Shown: positions 7,226-16,942, counted from the first letter of the stretch. The stretch: DNA of 64,000 bases from Rubritalea profundi (GCF_002954445.1 NZ_MQWA01000001.1:3135196-3199195); one strand, 5' to 3'. Notes: generated from the letters alone by a model not told the origin. Numbers and translations: made by a program.

Positions 7226-7839
7226 TCGCGAAATTCCAGCTGACTGCGCAACTGCTTTGCTTCATCGAGGAAGCGCGTGCGGACGCGGTTACGCAGGACG
7301 TAGACGGAGGCCTTGGTCAGCTCCATCGCCGAGGCGATATCGTCAACGGACTTACCATCGAGAGTCATCGTGAAAACGTCCATGGCCTTGCCGGAGAAAC
7401 TAGCATTCAAGCGCTCAATGACCAGCGCAATGATGTGTTTCCGCCACTCGCTTTCAATGATGTCCTCAATATCCGGTGGCGCGACATCGGCGACGGCGGC
7501 GTTGGTCTCACGGCGTTTTCGCGTAGTAGCCTGGCTACAGTGGTTATAGACAGCATTGCGGATGACTGTTCCCATCCAGGCGCGAAATCTGGCGTCGTCG
7601 CGGCCCATTTCCATCTTTGGCAGGCCCTGCCATAACTTCAGCAATACGTCCTGGCTGAAATCCTCGAGGTCATCCCGTGTCACCTGCAGCTTTATCAGTA
7701 CCATGCGAATAAAGCCCGAATAATAGTCGGTGAATTCGTCCCAGGCTTGGCTGTCGTTGGGATCGCGCGCCCGGTCAATCAAGGTCAGTCGTGTCTTCCA
7801 CGGATCTTCCGATAAGTTTATCTTATGCTGCTGGTCCAT
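7222..7839 (-). CDS. ECF-type RNA polymerase sigma factor
   Basis: This 205-residue protein has region 2 (DLEDFSQDVLLKLWQGLPK followed by ARFRAWMGTVIRNAV, residues about 55-110) and region 4 (DGKSVDDIASAMELTKASVY, about 163-185, a helix-turn-helix that recognises the -35 element). The acidic linker AVADVAPPDIEDIIESEW separates them. No anti-sigma factor gene is adjacent. Instead the next gene, overlapping by 4 bases, is the membrane kinase, an arrangement common in Planctomycetes and Verrucomicrobiota where phosphorylation is thought to control the sigma factor. It is the first gene of the pair; 670 bases upstream lack any robust gene. Confidence 0.9.
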   Translation of the reverse strand: MDQQHKINLSEDPWKTRLTLIDRARDPNDSQAWDEFTDYYSGFIRMVLIKLQVTRDDLEDFSQDVLLKLWQGLPKMEMGRDDARFRAWMGTVIRNAVYNHCSQATTRKRRETNAAVADVAPPDIEDIIESEWRKHIIALVIERLNASFSGKAMDVFTMTLDGKSVDDIASAMELTKASVYVLRNRVRTRFLDEAKQLRSQLEFRE

Positions 7840-7971
7840 GTCTTCAGTCCGTAATTAATCACCGTACTTAATCGTGTACCTTAATCCGCTACAAATCTAG
7901 GACGCAATCGCTAAATTCGGGGGGTGAACACGCGGGAGCATTCTAGCAGGTGGGCGTGGGTGTGTCAGTTA

Positions 7972-8058
7972 TCAGCGAATATGTAGCTCTTTGACCACAC
8001 CACCTCTTGCGATACCGAGTTGTTCCGCGGCTTTTACGTCATCAGTTGCATTACTCAT
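7972..8058 (-). other. Small ORF, 28 residues, unknown
   Basis: ATG at 8056-8058 opens a frame reading MSNATDDVKAAEQLGIARGG and ends in TGA. Its start overlaps the end of a 45-residue frame just upstream (8051-8188) in ATGAGTAATG, a coupling-like arrangement. The residue composition looks protein-like, but no family is recognised. It may be the left-over end of a lost gene. Confidence 0.25.
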
Positions 8059-8188
8059 AATGTTGATTTTCACTTAGTTCTAAAAATGCAGGGTGTTGGT
8101 TTTGTTTCCAGAGGTGAGCATCACGTGTGATTTTCATGCGAGTCTTTCGCTCTTCTTCAAAACGAGATGCAGCTCGGACTTCTTTCAC
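8051..8188 (-). other. Small ORF, 45 residues, unknown
   Basis: A GTG at 8186-8188, directly after an in-frame TGA, opens a frame with the basic, helix-rich sequence AASRFEEERKTRMKITRDAH and ending LSENQHYE. It overlaps the next small frame by 8 bases. It could be a remnant of a mobile-element or plasmid-type protein. The remaining sequence in 7840-8509 shows no other feature I can support. Confidence 0.25.
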
Positions 8189-8509
8189 TCAATTGCTTTT
8201 ATCTGAGATGGAGCGGATACTGCGGTTTTATTCTTAGTTATCGAGACATTCTTGTTCTAACACCTGACCAATTTAGGGGTAGGTTTAGTGTAGTGTGACG
8301 CCTAATATGGATTTATCCGACCAAAGGACAGCTTTCTTGCCGTTGACGGGATCTTATTTAGCTGGTTCGATTTTGGCATCCCATCGTTAAACGAGAGCAT
8401 CTTCATGTTTTTTTCAGTTTTTCAATATTAACCGCGAAATATATGGAAGCGCTTGGGCTGTGGATTCAAGCATTGCTGACATGGCCAATCACTGATGACT
8501 GCCCTAACA

Positions 8510-9391
8510 TTATTTTTTTGTCAATCTCAGATAGAAGGCGGCGAAGCGTTTGCCGATCTCTATCTGGGATTCAGTATCGTAGTGGAGCTTATCGCCGATG
8601 TGACCTTTTAAATCCCGGGCGTCGATGCAGGCGGTGTGTTTTCGTTTTTCGGGTAGACCTAACAATACCTTATTTGTCTCCTTCACATACTGGAATGGTC
8701 CTTTGTTTATGTAGGAGCCGAGGGTGCATGCTACGAATGGCAGGCTTGGGTTTTTGAGGTCACTGCGGTAGCGGTCGATCATATCCAGCAACTTACCTTC
8801 ATAGGATTCGTAAAGCGGCTTGGTCGAGTCGGACTCGCCTTGGAGCCAGAGTATCGCTTTGATTCTGGTTTTTATTTTGGAGTGTTTCGCCACTTCTTCG
8901 ACGGCTTGCCGGGTGAGTTCGAGTGATCGTTGGTAGAGTTTTTTGTCTTTTCCGTAGGAACCAATGGGGGCACCGCCGACGGCGGCGGGAATCAGGCCAA
9001 TTTTCAGTTTGGCATCCTGTTGTGCCAGAGTATGTGCAAAGCTCATGCCCGGGCCGGTACCGGAATTGTCACTGCCGTCGATTCTATCTGGTGTGCCTTG
9101 TGCGTGCAGTGGGTCACGCGCGACATTCCATTGCTGCTGTTTCGAGTGGAAAAACAAGATGTTCATATTCTCCACAGGTTTCATCTCGATGGCACCGCGG
9201 CCTTTTATGTTCGACTGGCCGACCAGCAGGAAGAGATCCAGTGTGTCCTGCTCTGCAAAGCTGGAAAAATCGGCGGTGTGTAGCGGTGGCTGTGCGGCAC
9301 CGCCGCGGGTGCCTTTGGCTAGCATCTGGATTGGAAGTCCTGCGCAGGCGGTGCCAGCTGCGGTGCGTATGATAAAGTCTCTACGGTTCAT
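8510..9391 (-). CDS. Tat-exported SASA/GQSN-family carbohydrate esterase
   Basis: This 293-residue protein opens with MNRRDFIIRTAAGTACAG, a twin-arginine-type signal. The mature part is a SGNH-like carbohydrate acetylesterase (SASA domain). The nucleophile block GQSNIKG is at 58-64, the oxyanion block AAVGGAPIGSY near 137, LWLQGESDS near 185, and the C-terminal Asp/His block DKLHYDTESQ near 269. Family members remove acetyl groups from plant or algal polysaccharides or sialic acids. It is the last gene of the minus-strand glycan array, about 300 bases after the next GQSN esterase; that gap shows no gene. The substrate is not deducible. Confidence 0.85.
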   Translation of the reverse strand: MNRRDFIIRTAAGTACAGLPIQMLAKGTRGGAAQPPLHTADFSSFAEQDTLDLFLLVGQSNIKGRGAIEMKPVENMNILFFHSKQQQWNVARDPLHAQGTPDRIDGSDNSGTGPGMSFAHTLAQQDAKLKIGLIPAAVGGAPIGSYGKDKKLYQRSLELTRQAVEEVAKHSKIKTRIKAILWLQGESDSTKPLYESYEGKLLDMIDRYRSDLKNPSLPFVACTLGSYINKGPFQYVKETNKVLLGLPEKRKHTACIDARDLKGHIGDKLHYDTESQIEIGKRFAAFYLRLTKK

Positions 9392-9691
9392 AATGGATTG
9401 TTAGGTGGGTTGGATGGCTCAACAAATCGAGGCAGTGAGAGGGAGTGTTATTTACCTTGATCGATTCTGAAGTGGGCCGGTTAGGCCGCGGATTGAATGG
9501 GAACTTGTCCGTGCCCGTCACTCCTAGTAAGACGTAAATGTATTAGAATTTAAGATCAATTACCATTGTCCAGTAAAACCCTCCAGCTACCAGGACTTAA
9601 AGGGATGAGTGCTAGCCAGATGGGGAGTTACCAGTTGCCGACACTGGGGCCTGATCACGGAGTTTTCTTTATAACTGAGAATCGGCCGTGC

Positions 9692-11170
9692 TTATTTGCC
9701 CTTCTTCTTGGTGGGCTCGGCGGCCGGTCCGTAGCCGATGGTGCTGAACGGGCCGGCGGGCTGGCCGGCTTTGTTGTAGAGCAGGTGGCCGCAGGGGTGC
9801 TGGGTGTAGGCGTAGCGGACGGCGATCGGTTGTTTGACTTGCTTGCTTGAAACCAGTAGCTCGGAGCCGCTGATTTTTCCGTCGGCCCAGTGCCAGCTGC
9901 CGTCTTTTGCTTGGATTGAAAGCCATTGTAGTTTGGCATTGGGAGTCAGTTTGGGTGGCGTGAATCCTTCTTTGTGGGCAATCATTAGGCCGTTTTGGGC
10001 ATTATCGAAAAAGATGCGAACAGCGTTACCTTCGATGACATGTTTGGTGTAGAGCGGGCAGGAAATAAGGTCTTTAAAACCATAGACCTTTTGCAGTACA
10101 GAGCGTGCCAAGCGAACGCCGGTATCGTATTTGTTGGGTGGGTGTTCACCGGGCGCACCGACGTCGATGGTCACAGCCATACCAGTGTTAGGAGTCTTGA
10201 GGGTTTCAAAATAGGCTTGGCGGATCTCGGCTCTTCCCTCACCACCTGCAGGATTGTCGGTGGTTGATTTGCCAATCCCTGGAAGCTGGACAAAGTGCAC
10301 AGGAAAGTCGCCCTGGTTCCAAGCCTTTCGCCAGCCGGTGATGAGTGATTCCAGTTTCGGCTGATAGCCGCGGCGATCGCCTTCATTACTCTCACCCTGA
10401 TACCATATGGCACCGCGGATGCCGTAACCGACCCATGGTCTCAGTAGCTTGGTGTAGTTGCCACCAGTAGGATATGGAGGCTGGTTTAACCAACTTTCGA
10501 TATTTGAACCGCCCACTGCGGTCACCATGAGCCCCATGGGGACCAGTGCATCGCGCTGCACTCGACGAGCAAAGAAAAAGGAAACTCTTGAAATCGAAAC
10601 TGCTGTTTCCGGACTGCAGACCTGCCATTTGTTTTCAGAGAAATTGAGGAAACGAAGAGCCGGATACTTTGCATCGTTAACGCTGGTTGGAGGATAGTTT
10701 TTGGGGTGTCCGGCTCGTTTCATTCTGCCCGCCATGTTCGACTGTCCAGCGCAGAGCCATACGTCACCCATCACGAGGTTGTTGATTTTTTTGACTGCTT
10801 TTTCACCGTCTTTTTCGCAGATGATGGTCATGGTTTTACCCGCTGGGCTGTCGTTGACTGATTTCAGTTTGACTGCATCCATCGGCTTCAGCTCCACCCG
10901 CCACTTGCCGTCGGGGCCAGCTGGGGAGGATTGGCTCTGGCCATCGAACCGGACGGTGACCTTGGCACCTGGCAGCGAGGTGCCCCAAACGGGCAGTTTG
11001 ATTTTTTGCTGCAAAACCGCGTTATCCCGGAAGGGTGCGGCGCATTGGGCCAGGAGTGTCGGGGTCGGTGGTGCTTGATCTGGTGTTGCTACTGCGGCTT
11101 TGGCAACGGCAGTTCCAACGAAAAGTGCCGATACGATACCGACAACGGCGATGATAGTTTGTTTGTGCAT
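9692..11170 (-). CDS. Sialate O-acetylesterase-like exported esterase
   Basis: This 492-residue protein has an N-terminal signal peptide (MHKQTIIAVVGIVSALFVGT), then a beta-sandwich segment with FRDNAVLQQKIKLPVWG. The esterase core has AGQSNMAGRM near 142, GAIWYQGESNEGD near 258 and the Asp/His block VGAPGEHPPNKYDTG near 340. This is the layout of the SIAE-like family (CE20-type). The C-terminal tail ends in KKKGK. The stop of the cytochrome gene upstream lies 31 bases away, so both are probably on one transcript. It should deacetylate sugars in the periplasm or outside. Confidence 0.9.
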   Translation of the reverse strand: MHKQTIIAVVGIVSALFVGTAVAKAAVATPDQAPPTPTLLAQCAAPFRDNAVLQQKIKLPVWGTSLPGAKVTVRFDGQSQSSPAGPDGKWRVELKPMDAVKLKSVNDSPAGKTMTIICEKDGEKAVKKINNLVMGDVWLCAGQSNMAGRMKRAGHPKNYPPTSVNDAKYPALRFLNFSENKWQVCSPETAVSISRVSFFFARRVQRDALVPMGLMVTAVGGSNIESWLNQPPYPTGGNYTKLLRPWVGYGIRGAIWYQGESNEGDRRGYQPKLESLITGWRKAWNQGDFPVHFVQLPGIGKSTTDNPAGGEGRAEIRQAYFETLKTPNTGMAVTIDVGAPGEHPPNKYDTGVRLARSVLQKVYGFKDLISCPLYTKHVIEGNAVRIFFDNAQNGLMIAHKEGFTPPKLTPNAKLQWLSIQAKDGSWHWADGKISGSELLVSSKQVKQPIAVRYAYTQHPCGHLLYNKAGQPAGPFSTIGYGPAAEPTKKKGK

Positions 11171-11201
11171 GGATGGAAAAAGGGTGGTAGTGCAATTTGG
11201 C

Positions 11202-13901
11202 TTATTTAGGAATAGCGCGCAGGGTGAAGTAGCTTTCCAAGGTGTCCCAAGAAGCGCCGTTGGTGAAGAGTCCTTTGGTGTTTGGAATATTGAGGTGGTA
11301 GATGCGGTCGAGCCATTTTGAGCCCTTGCCGAAATCTGAGATCTTCAATTGCAGCGTCTTTCGGTCAGCGGAAATGACAACCTCCGCCAGGGCGTCCTCG
11401 CGGATGTCGTGTTCTGGCGATCCGTATTCAAAGGTGTTGGTGTAGAACCAGGATTTCACTAGGACAGATTCTTTGAGTTGTTCGGCGGTGACTTCTTTAT
11501 CCAAAGGAAGGGTGAAGTGGATGTCGAATCCGCTGGAGCTGGAGGTGACTTTGTGGATGTCGGCTGGGATCGATTTTCCATCCCAAACAATTTGCTGCAG
11601 GCCATCCTGGAAACCACCAGTGGCGTACCAGCCCCGACCGGTTTGGCCGATGAGCATGCTGCCGTCGGCAAGGAAGCAGGGGCGCATGACGCCGGATACT
11701 AGGCCTTCTACGAATGGGATGACACAACCTTGATCGATCCCATTGACTTTTTCGGTCACGATGCGGAACAGCTGAGAGAGTGTTTGGTCGCCCATGAAGA
11801 CTTGACCTTTATAGACGCCGAATTTTCCTTCCGTTATGTCCCAGGCTGGGTTGCCGGGGGAGTTGGCGATCTTGTTGTGGGGAAGCCAGACAGCACCCTT
11901 GCGCAGTTTGGCGGCCCAAGCATCATAGTCGAGTTCGGTGTCGGGGTTGACGCCGGGTAGATTGACGAGGCCGGATGGGTGGCCGTAGAACTTCCCTTGC
12001 TCGAGAGGTACAAACTTTGAGGAGCCGACGTATTCGCCTTGGTTATCAGCATACCAAAGACGGCCATCTGGCGCCATGCCGAAACCTGCGGGACTGCGCA
12101 GTCCGTTGGCGAAGGGCTCGAAAGTGCCGTCCGGAGTGACCCGGCAGCACCAACCACGGTAACCGCCCATAGATCCCATGAACTTACCTCCCGCGCGGAA
12201 TGAGGCGCGTTCTTGTTTCGAAGCGTCAGCGAGGTTGAGGTTGAAGTAGTAGTTGCCTTGCTTATCGCGAACGGGTCCGTGGGTGTACTCGTGGTAGTTG
12301 CCATGGATTCCAAAATCATCGCAGACGGTTTCGAAGGTGTCGGCGCGTCCATCGCCATTGGTGTCGCTGATGCGGGTCAACTCTGGCTTCTGGGTGATGA
12401 CGATTCGGTCGCCTTTGTCATCCTCGATACAGACGCCGAGTGACTCGAAAGTGCCTTCTGCAAAGAGCGACCATTTGCCGTCGCGGATGCGCCATATGCC
12501 GGAGGCGCGAGTAGCCAGCACAATGGTGCCGTCCTTGGCGACAGCGATTCCGGTGGCAGCGAAGAGTTGTTTGCGTCCGTAGAGGTCGAGTGGTGATTGC
12601 CAGTTGAATGTGCTGTAGCCTGCTTGGGTGGCGAGAGGTTTGCCTGGTTTCCTGCGTCGGGTGAGATCCGGCTGGAGCATTACTGTGGGGGTGGAAACGA
12701 CTGGCTGAGGTTCCCAATTTTCTTGGCGCTCGACTTTTGGTTTGATCTGTAGAGCACCGGGTAGTTTCGCTTTTAGCGTGTAGGTGCTAGAGGACTTTTT
12801 CTGAGCGAGCGTCCAAGTACCGTTTGCGAAGGAACCGCCTTTGACCTGTACGTTGGTCAGACCGCTGGAGCGGAGTTGGAACTTTTGGGCTTGGTGGAGT
12901 GCTCCTTCGAGTGTGATCTGGATCTGGCCGTCGTCGGTGACCTTGATGGTTTCTGAAAGAGTATTTTTGCCAACCCGGAATTGGAAGCTGGGGATTCCGG
13001 TTTTGTGGTCGAGACGGTGGCCAAGAAACTCGGCATCGAGTTGGGCCATTTTCTCACTGAAATCCGTGGGATCCCAGAGGTGTTTCTCGATGGTTGCGTG
13101 GTCTTGGACATCGGGTTCTTTAAATTCGAAGTCGACCACTTCACCAGCTGGGGTGAGGGGGGCGAGGATGGGTTCGTTTTCTAGGAAGATGAGGGCGTTG
13201 CGACCGACTTTAGAGGGGCGCTTGCCGCGGCCTGCGCGTTCTTCTTTTAGGTTTAGATAGCCGCCGCCCCAGATTCTGCGGACGGAGAGCATGCGTGCAT
13301 CAAAGGTGTAGCTCATGCCATTGGTGAGTCCCACATGCAGGGCACGGGCGCTGGAGCCGGCCAAGGGTGCTCTGAAGACGCGTGCCCGGCTGGTCACAGG
13401 GATTTCACCGGGGACATCGATTAAGTTGGCGATGACAGCTTCTTTTTTCTTTGTCATCATAACGGTGGCTGGACCAGACTGCTCTTTGTCGGCCAGAGTG
13501 CGCAGGTAATGCCAGAGTGCTTCGAGGTCGTCATTGGGGAGCATGGCCTCACTGTACTGAGGCATGATTTTCATATAGGTTTTGCCTTTTACTGGACCGG
13601 TTTCTGCGACGGCAAGTTCGTCCCAGGAATGGCGCACCGAGTTTACGAAGTATTTTTTGTCCGCTATGATTTTCTTCCGCTCACCTTCAGGTCCGATCTC
13701 GCGGGTGCGTGGCTGAGTGAGAAAGAGGCCAAATAAATTCGGTCCAGTCTTCATCGAGTTGTCGCCTTTCTCAGTGGCGTGGCATTCGACGCAGCCCATG
13801 GCGGAAAATACTTCTTTGCCGTGGGTTACAGCGTTGAATTTTTCTTGTCCAGTGGCGGGGAGTCCGAGTGCGAGAAGTGAGAGGAAGATGTGCGGTTTCA
13901 T
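11202..13901 (-). CDS. Exported cytochrome c with DUF6797-like region and sugar-dehydrogenase-type beta-propeller
   Basis: This 899-residue protein has a signal peptide (ending ALGLPATG), one c-type heme site CVECH at 37-41 with a PVC-type cytochrome fold to about 140, and a middle region resembling DUF6797. From about residue 425 there is a propeller of the type seen in PQQ/sorbosone-dehydrogenase-like proteins (GTIVLATRASGIWRIRDGKW, DTNGDGRADTFE, NGLRSPAGFGMAPDGRLWYADNQGEY). Propeller and heme together suggest a periplasmic dehydrogenase that passes electrons to cytochrome c, but no cofactor residue was verified. The same architecture, fused to DUF1080, recurs at 50942-54286. It sits in the middle of the esterase array with 31-32 base gaps. 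Confidence 0.75.
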   Translation of the reverse strand: MKPHIFLSLLALGLPATGQEKFNAVTHGKEVFSAMGCVECHATEKGDNSMKTGPNLFGLFLTQPRTREIGPEGERKKIIADKKYFVNSVRHSWDELAVAETGPVKGKTYMKIMPQYSEAMLPNDDLEALWHYLRTLADKEQSGPATVMMTKKKEAVIANLIDVPGEIPVTSRARVFRAPLAGSSARALHVGLTNGMSYTFDARMLSVRRIWGGGYLNLKEERAGRGKRPSKVGRNALIFLENEPILAPLTPAGEVVDFEFKEPDVQDHATIEKHLWDPTDFSEKMAQLDAEFLGHRLDHKTGIPSFQFRVGKNTLSETIKVTDDGQIQITLEGALHQAQKFQLRSSGLTNVQVKGGSFANGTWTLAQKKSSSTYTLKAKLPGALQIKPKVERQENWEPQPVVSTPTVMLQPDLTRRRKPGKPLATQAGYSTFNWQSPLDLYGRKQLFAATGIAVAKDGTIVLATRASGIWRIRDGKWSLFAEGTFESLGVCIEDDKGDRIVITQKPELTRISDTNGDGRADTFETVCDDFGIHGNYHEYTHGPVRDKQGNYYFNLNLADASKQERASFRAGGKFMGSMGGYRGWCCRVTPDGTFEPFANGLRSPAGFGMAPDGRLWYADNQGEYVGSSKFVPLEQGKFYGHPSGLVNLPGVNPDTELDYDAWAAKLRKGAVWLPHNKIANSPGNPAWDITEGKFGVYKGQVFMGDQTLSQLFRIVTEKVNGIDQGCVIPFVEGLVSGVMRPCFLADGSMLIGQTGRGWYATGGFQDGLQQIVWDGKSIPADIHKVTSSSSGFDIHFTLPLDKEVTAEQLKESVLVKSWFYTNTFEYGSPEHDIREDALAEVVISADRKTLQLKISDFGKGSKWLDRIYHLNIPNTKGLFTNGASWDTLESYFTLRAIPK

Positions 13902-13930
13902 GGTTGCTAGAAAATTGCTTTTTGTAGGGG
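13901..13930 (-). repeat. Intergenic motif copy b
   Basis: TGCTAGAAAATTGCTTTTTG on the plus strand lies just before the start codon of the cytochrome gene, in the 32-base gap after the double esterase gene. It matches the copies at 345 and 45710 in 17-19 of 20 positions. Confidence 0.5.
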
Positions 13931-13933
13931 GTG

Positions 13934-16885
13934 CTATTGGGTCACGGTTTTGATCACGTCGCTGACGTCTAACCAGTCGTTGAGTTCGACCGCTTTGCTG
14001 TTACCTTTGATCGCTTTCGGCTGGGTAATTTTGGGTGCCAGTGACTTGGCGGGGACCGTGTAGATAAACGGCACGTCGGCGGCTCCGAACTTGGTTTTCC
14101 AAGAGTTGGCCAGCACGGACATTTCAGGTCCGAAGTTCGCACCCTGGTCGGCTTTGACCAAGGACTCACCCGAGAGGAAAATCACACCACTATGAGCGAG
14201 CGGTCCGAAACTGTGCACAAACACGTTATAGGTCCAGGTTGCCCGGCTGTCCCCGACTAGTGGTTTCGGCGAGGGGATCTTGCCCCAACTGCTTCCATCT
14301 GGCACGGCCTTGGTTTTGATCATGGCTGGGACATTGTCGGACCAGAGCGTTTTCCATTCCGCAATGTAGCGTTTGAAATTGGCGAGGTAATACGGGTTGT
14401 CGCGATACACGCTACCGACTGTTTTGTAGTCTGGCATCAGGCTTGGTGTCTCTTTGAGGAAGTCAGCTGAGATCCAGTTCTTAAGAAGCGAATCCTTCTT
14501 GTTTTGCATGAAGATGATCCCGACCGGGCGGCCTGACTTCGCAGAAATCTGGTTACCGATTGCGGCAGCGATGCCGGTGGCGTCCTTCCAGTAGGAGGCG
14601 TAGCGGTTGCTCCATTTGCCGTTGGCGGCCTTGACCCTTGGAGCTCTCGAGACACAGACACTGAAACGGCTCGGGCCGTTTTTGACATCGGTTTTCGACT
14701 GGTTCTCCATCATGCGAACGATTTGACCGGAGGGTTTCACCTCAGGCATTTTAAACTCCATTTTTTTGCCCAGTGCCGGGGCGGCGACATACCAGACGTC
14801 GCCGAAGACGATGCCCTTGGCGATCCGCTCGTGAACTTTTTCACCATTGATGGTGAAGCTCACTTTCAGCGTGTGAGGTTTCGGCCCGGCCTTCATTACG
14901 GGCAGGGTGACCTGCCACTCGTCCATCTCGGGTGTCACGGCGATGGTTTTCTTGATGTCGCCGAATTCGAAGTGGACCTTGCAGTCGCCTTCTTCATCTT
15001 CAGCCTGCCATTCACCGAAGTTGCGAGTAGATCCCCAGATGGTGACTGGCTTGTCAGCTTGGAGGACAGCGTTGTCGCGGAACTGGGTGCTGAGCAGTGG
15101 CATCTTGCGGAAGTCGTAGACTTTGCCTTTTGGAGTGGGTTTGGCGGCGTTGGGATCGGCGTCTTTATCAACGATTTTGAGCTCCTTGTCTGGCCAGGTC
15201 TTGGTGGTGACCATTTTGTTATCGAACTGAATGAACGGAGTCATCGGCAGCATGGCTTTGTTATAGAGGCATGGCTGGAATCCGATACCACCGGATCCGT
15301 AGGAGATACCACGGGGTTTTTTGACGGCGTCAGATTGCACCACGACTTGGTTGCCGTTGATTTTGAATGTGGCGCGGTGCCAGACTCGGTCTTCACCGGC
15401 GAGCCAGAAAAGTTTCATCTTGTCCACGCCATTCTCGATCGCTTTGGGGTCGGCGAATCCGGTGGCGTCCTTGTTTTTCTTACTACCTGCCCGGTTATAC
15501 TCTGTGTCTCCAACCACCAGTCCGCCGTCGGCGGAATCAAAGGTAACGACTACTTTGTCGCCCTCGATTTTGTAGGAATTGAACATCGGACCATCGGCAA
15601 CTACTTTTTTGCCATACTGGTTTTTGAGCGCATGCAGTGCGAGGCGCCGACCGGGAACGGTCTTGGCATTGTAGTGGATCGCTCCACCAATATCGATCTG
15701 GCTGGCCATTCCAGTGTTGGGAATATCACGTGCCATCGTGGTGCCCAGACGCATCTCGGAGGTGGTGTTGATGGAGGGTTTGTCGGTCTTGTCCGGGCAG
15801 TAGAACTGGTGAAAGTAAACTGGGAGTTCAGGTTTGTCCCAGACAATGCGCCAGCCGCGAGTCAGGCTGTGTAGGTTGTTATAGTAGCTTAAGCCTTGGT
15901 TTCTGTTATGCCAACCTTGGTTCCAGATGGCTCCACGGATGGCGTAGGGGACGACCGGGCTCATGCGGCCATTGAACAACCAGCTGGCATCGCGGTTGCC
16001 TTTCATGTTGCCGGGGATGTCTGCGCTGATTTTTTTCGCCTTGCCTCCGTTTTTGATGAGGACCTCGCTCTTCGCGATCTGGTCTTCGAGAGACTTGTAG
16101 AAGGCAGCCCAGGCTTTTTTGTGCTCAGGGGTGCTCGGGTCGGTGATCCGGCACTTCTGGTGGATCGCCTTGCTGTAATCATCCTTGGCTGTCGCCCAGC
16201 CTTCGCGGGGCACCCAGGCTTCGATCTGGGTCGAGCTCCACGAGCAGTTGAGAATACCGATCGGGACGTTGAGTTCCTTGTAGAGTTTGTGGGCAAAGGC
16301 AAAAGCAATCGCGCTGTAGTCATTGTAGTTGCCATTGTTCCAGGAGCCGGTCGCCTTCTTGATAGGAAACAGCTGGGCTGTTACCGAAGTCACCGTAAAC
16401 TCGCGGATGGGAGCCACTTTGCCCTCAGTTTCAGCGGTAAGCTCGTTCGCCAGTGGTTTGACGCTATAGCATTTGCCGATCTTCCATTGCATATTCGACT
16501 GACCAGACGCCATCCACACTTCCCCTACGAGGATGTCGGTGAGGGTTTCCTTTTTGCCGCCTTGCTCGCTGATGACGAGCTCGGCTGGTTTGAAACTGGC
16601 TTTCAGGTCTTTCAGTTGAGCCATCCACTTGCCGTCCTTGCCGGCGGTGGCGGAAGTTTTCTGGCCGGCGAACTCGACGGTGACCTTGGTCCCCGGCTTG
16701 CTCCATCCCCAGACTGGAACGGCCATCCCGCGTTGGAGTACGGCGTGGTCGCGGAAGGGGGTACCTAGTTCGATAGAAAGAGTGCGGGGACCTTCAGCTG
16801 CGGGCTTGGGGGCTGCTGCTTGAATTGTTAGGGTCGTGCAAATCAGGACGGCCGCTGTGGCTGCTCTGGTAATGATGTGTTTCAT
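13934..16885 (-). CDS. Double sialate O-acetylesterase-like protein, second domain degenerate
   Basis: This 983-residue exported protein (signal peptide to about 25) holds two SIAE-like modules. Module 1 (about 35-575) has FRDHAVLQRGMAVPVWG, ASGQSNMQWK at 126-135, GAIWNQGWHNRNQG in place of the usual GxIWYQGES, and the His block GGAIHYNAKTVPGRRLA. Module 2 (about 595-983) repeats the beta-sandwich (FRDNAVLQADKPVTIWGS), but GDVWYVAAPALGKKMEF replaces the nucleophile block, so the catalytic serine is gone. It still keeps VIFLSGESL. Module 2 may be a substrate-binding or structural copy. Gaps of 32 bases downstream and 163 upstream place it in the same array as neighbouring glycan genes. Confidence 0.85.
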   Translation of the reverse strand: MKHIITRAATAAVLICTTLTIQAAAPKPAAEGPRTLSIELGTPFRDHAVLQRGMAVPVWGWSKPGTKVTVEFAGQKTSATAGKDGKWMAQLKDLKASFKPAELVISEQGGKKETLTDILVGEVWMASGQSNMQWKIGKCYSVKPLANELTAETEGKVAPIREFTVTSVTAQLFPIKKATGSWNNGNYNDYSAIAFAFAHKLYKELNVPIGILNCSWSSTQIEAWVPREGWATAKDDYSKAIHQKCRITDPSTPEHKKAWAAFYKSLEDQIAKSEVLIKNGGKAKKISADIPGNMKGNRDASWLFNGRMSPVVPYAIRGAIWNQGWHNRNQGLSYYNNLHSLTRGWRIVWDKPELPVYFHQFYCPDKTDKPSINTTSEMRLGTTMARDIPNTGMASQIDIGGAIHYNAKTVPGRRLALHALKNQYGKKVVADGPMFNSYKIEGDKVVVTFDSADGGLVVGDTEYNRAGSKKNKDATGFADPKAIENGVDKMKLFWLAGEDRVWHRATFKINGNQVVVQSDAVKKPRGISYGSGGIGFQPCLYNKAMLPMTPFIQFDNKMVTTKTWPDKELKIVDKDADPNAAKPTPKGKVYDFRKMPLLSTQFRDNAVLQADKPVTIWGSTRNFGEWQAEDEEGDCKVHFEFGDIKKTIAVTPEMDEWQVTLPVMKAGPKPHTLKVSFTINGEKVHERIAKGIVFGDVWYVAAPALGKKMEFKMPEVKPSGQIVRMMENQSKTDVKNGPSRFSVCVSRAPRVKAANGKWSNRYASYWKDATGIAAAIGNQISAKSGRPVGIIFMQNKKDSLLKNWISADFLKETPSLMPDYKTVGSVYRDNPYYLANFKRYIAEWKTLWSDNVPAMIKTKAVPDGSSWGKIPSPKPLVGDSRATWTYNVFVHSFGPLAHSGVIFLSGESLVKADQGANFGPEMSVLANSWKTKFGAADVPFIYTVPAKSLAPKITQPKAIKGNSKAVELNDWLDVSDVIKTVTQ

Positions 16886-16942
16886 GGTGGGTTTTTAGAT
16901 GATTTGAGGTTTAGGTCAAGCGTTAGAGCTAGGCAAAATACT

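Noticed and set aside
14437..14688. Small minus-strand frame within the double esterase
   Set aside because: Shadow in another frame of the same strand.
14723..15874. 383-residue plus-strand open frame
   Set aside because: It is antisense to the double esterase gene, which has clear family motifs on the minus strand; the plus-strand translation has no recognisable domain.
15896..16768. 290-residue plus-strand open frame
   Set aside because: Antisense shadow of the first module of the double esterase, caused by GC-rich codon bias.
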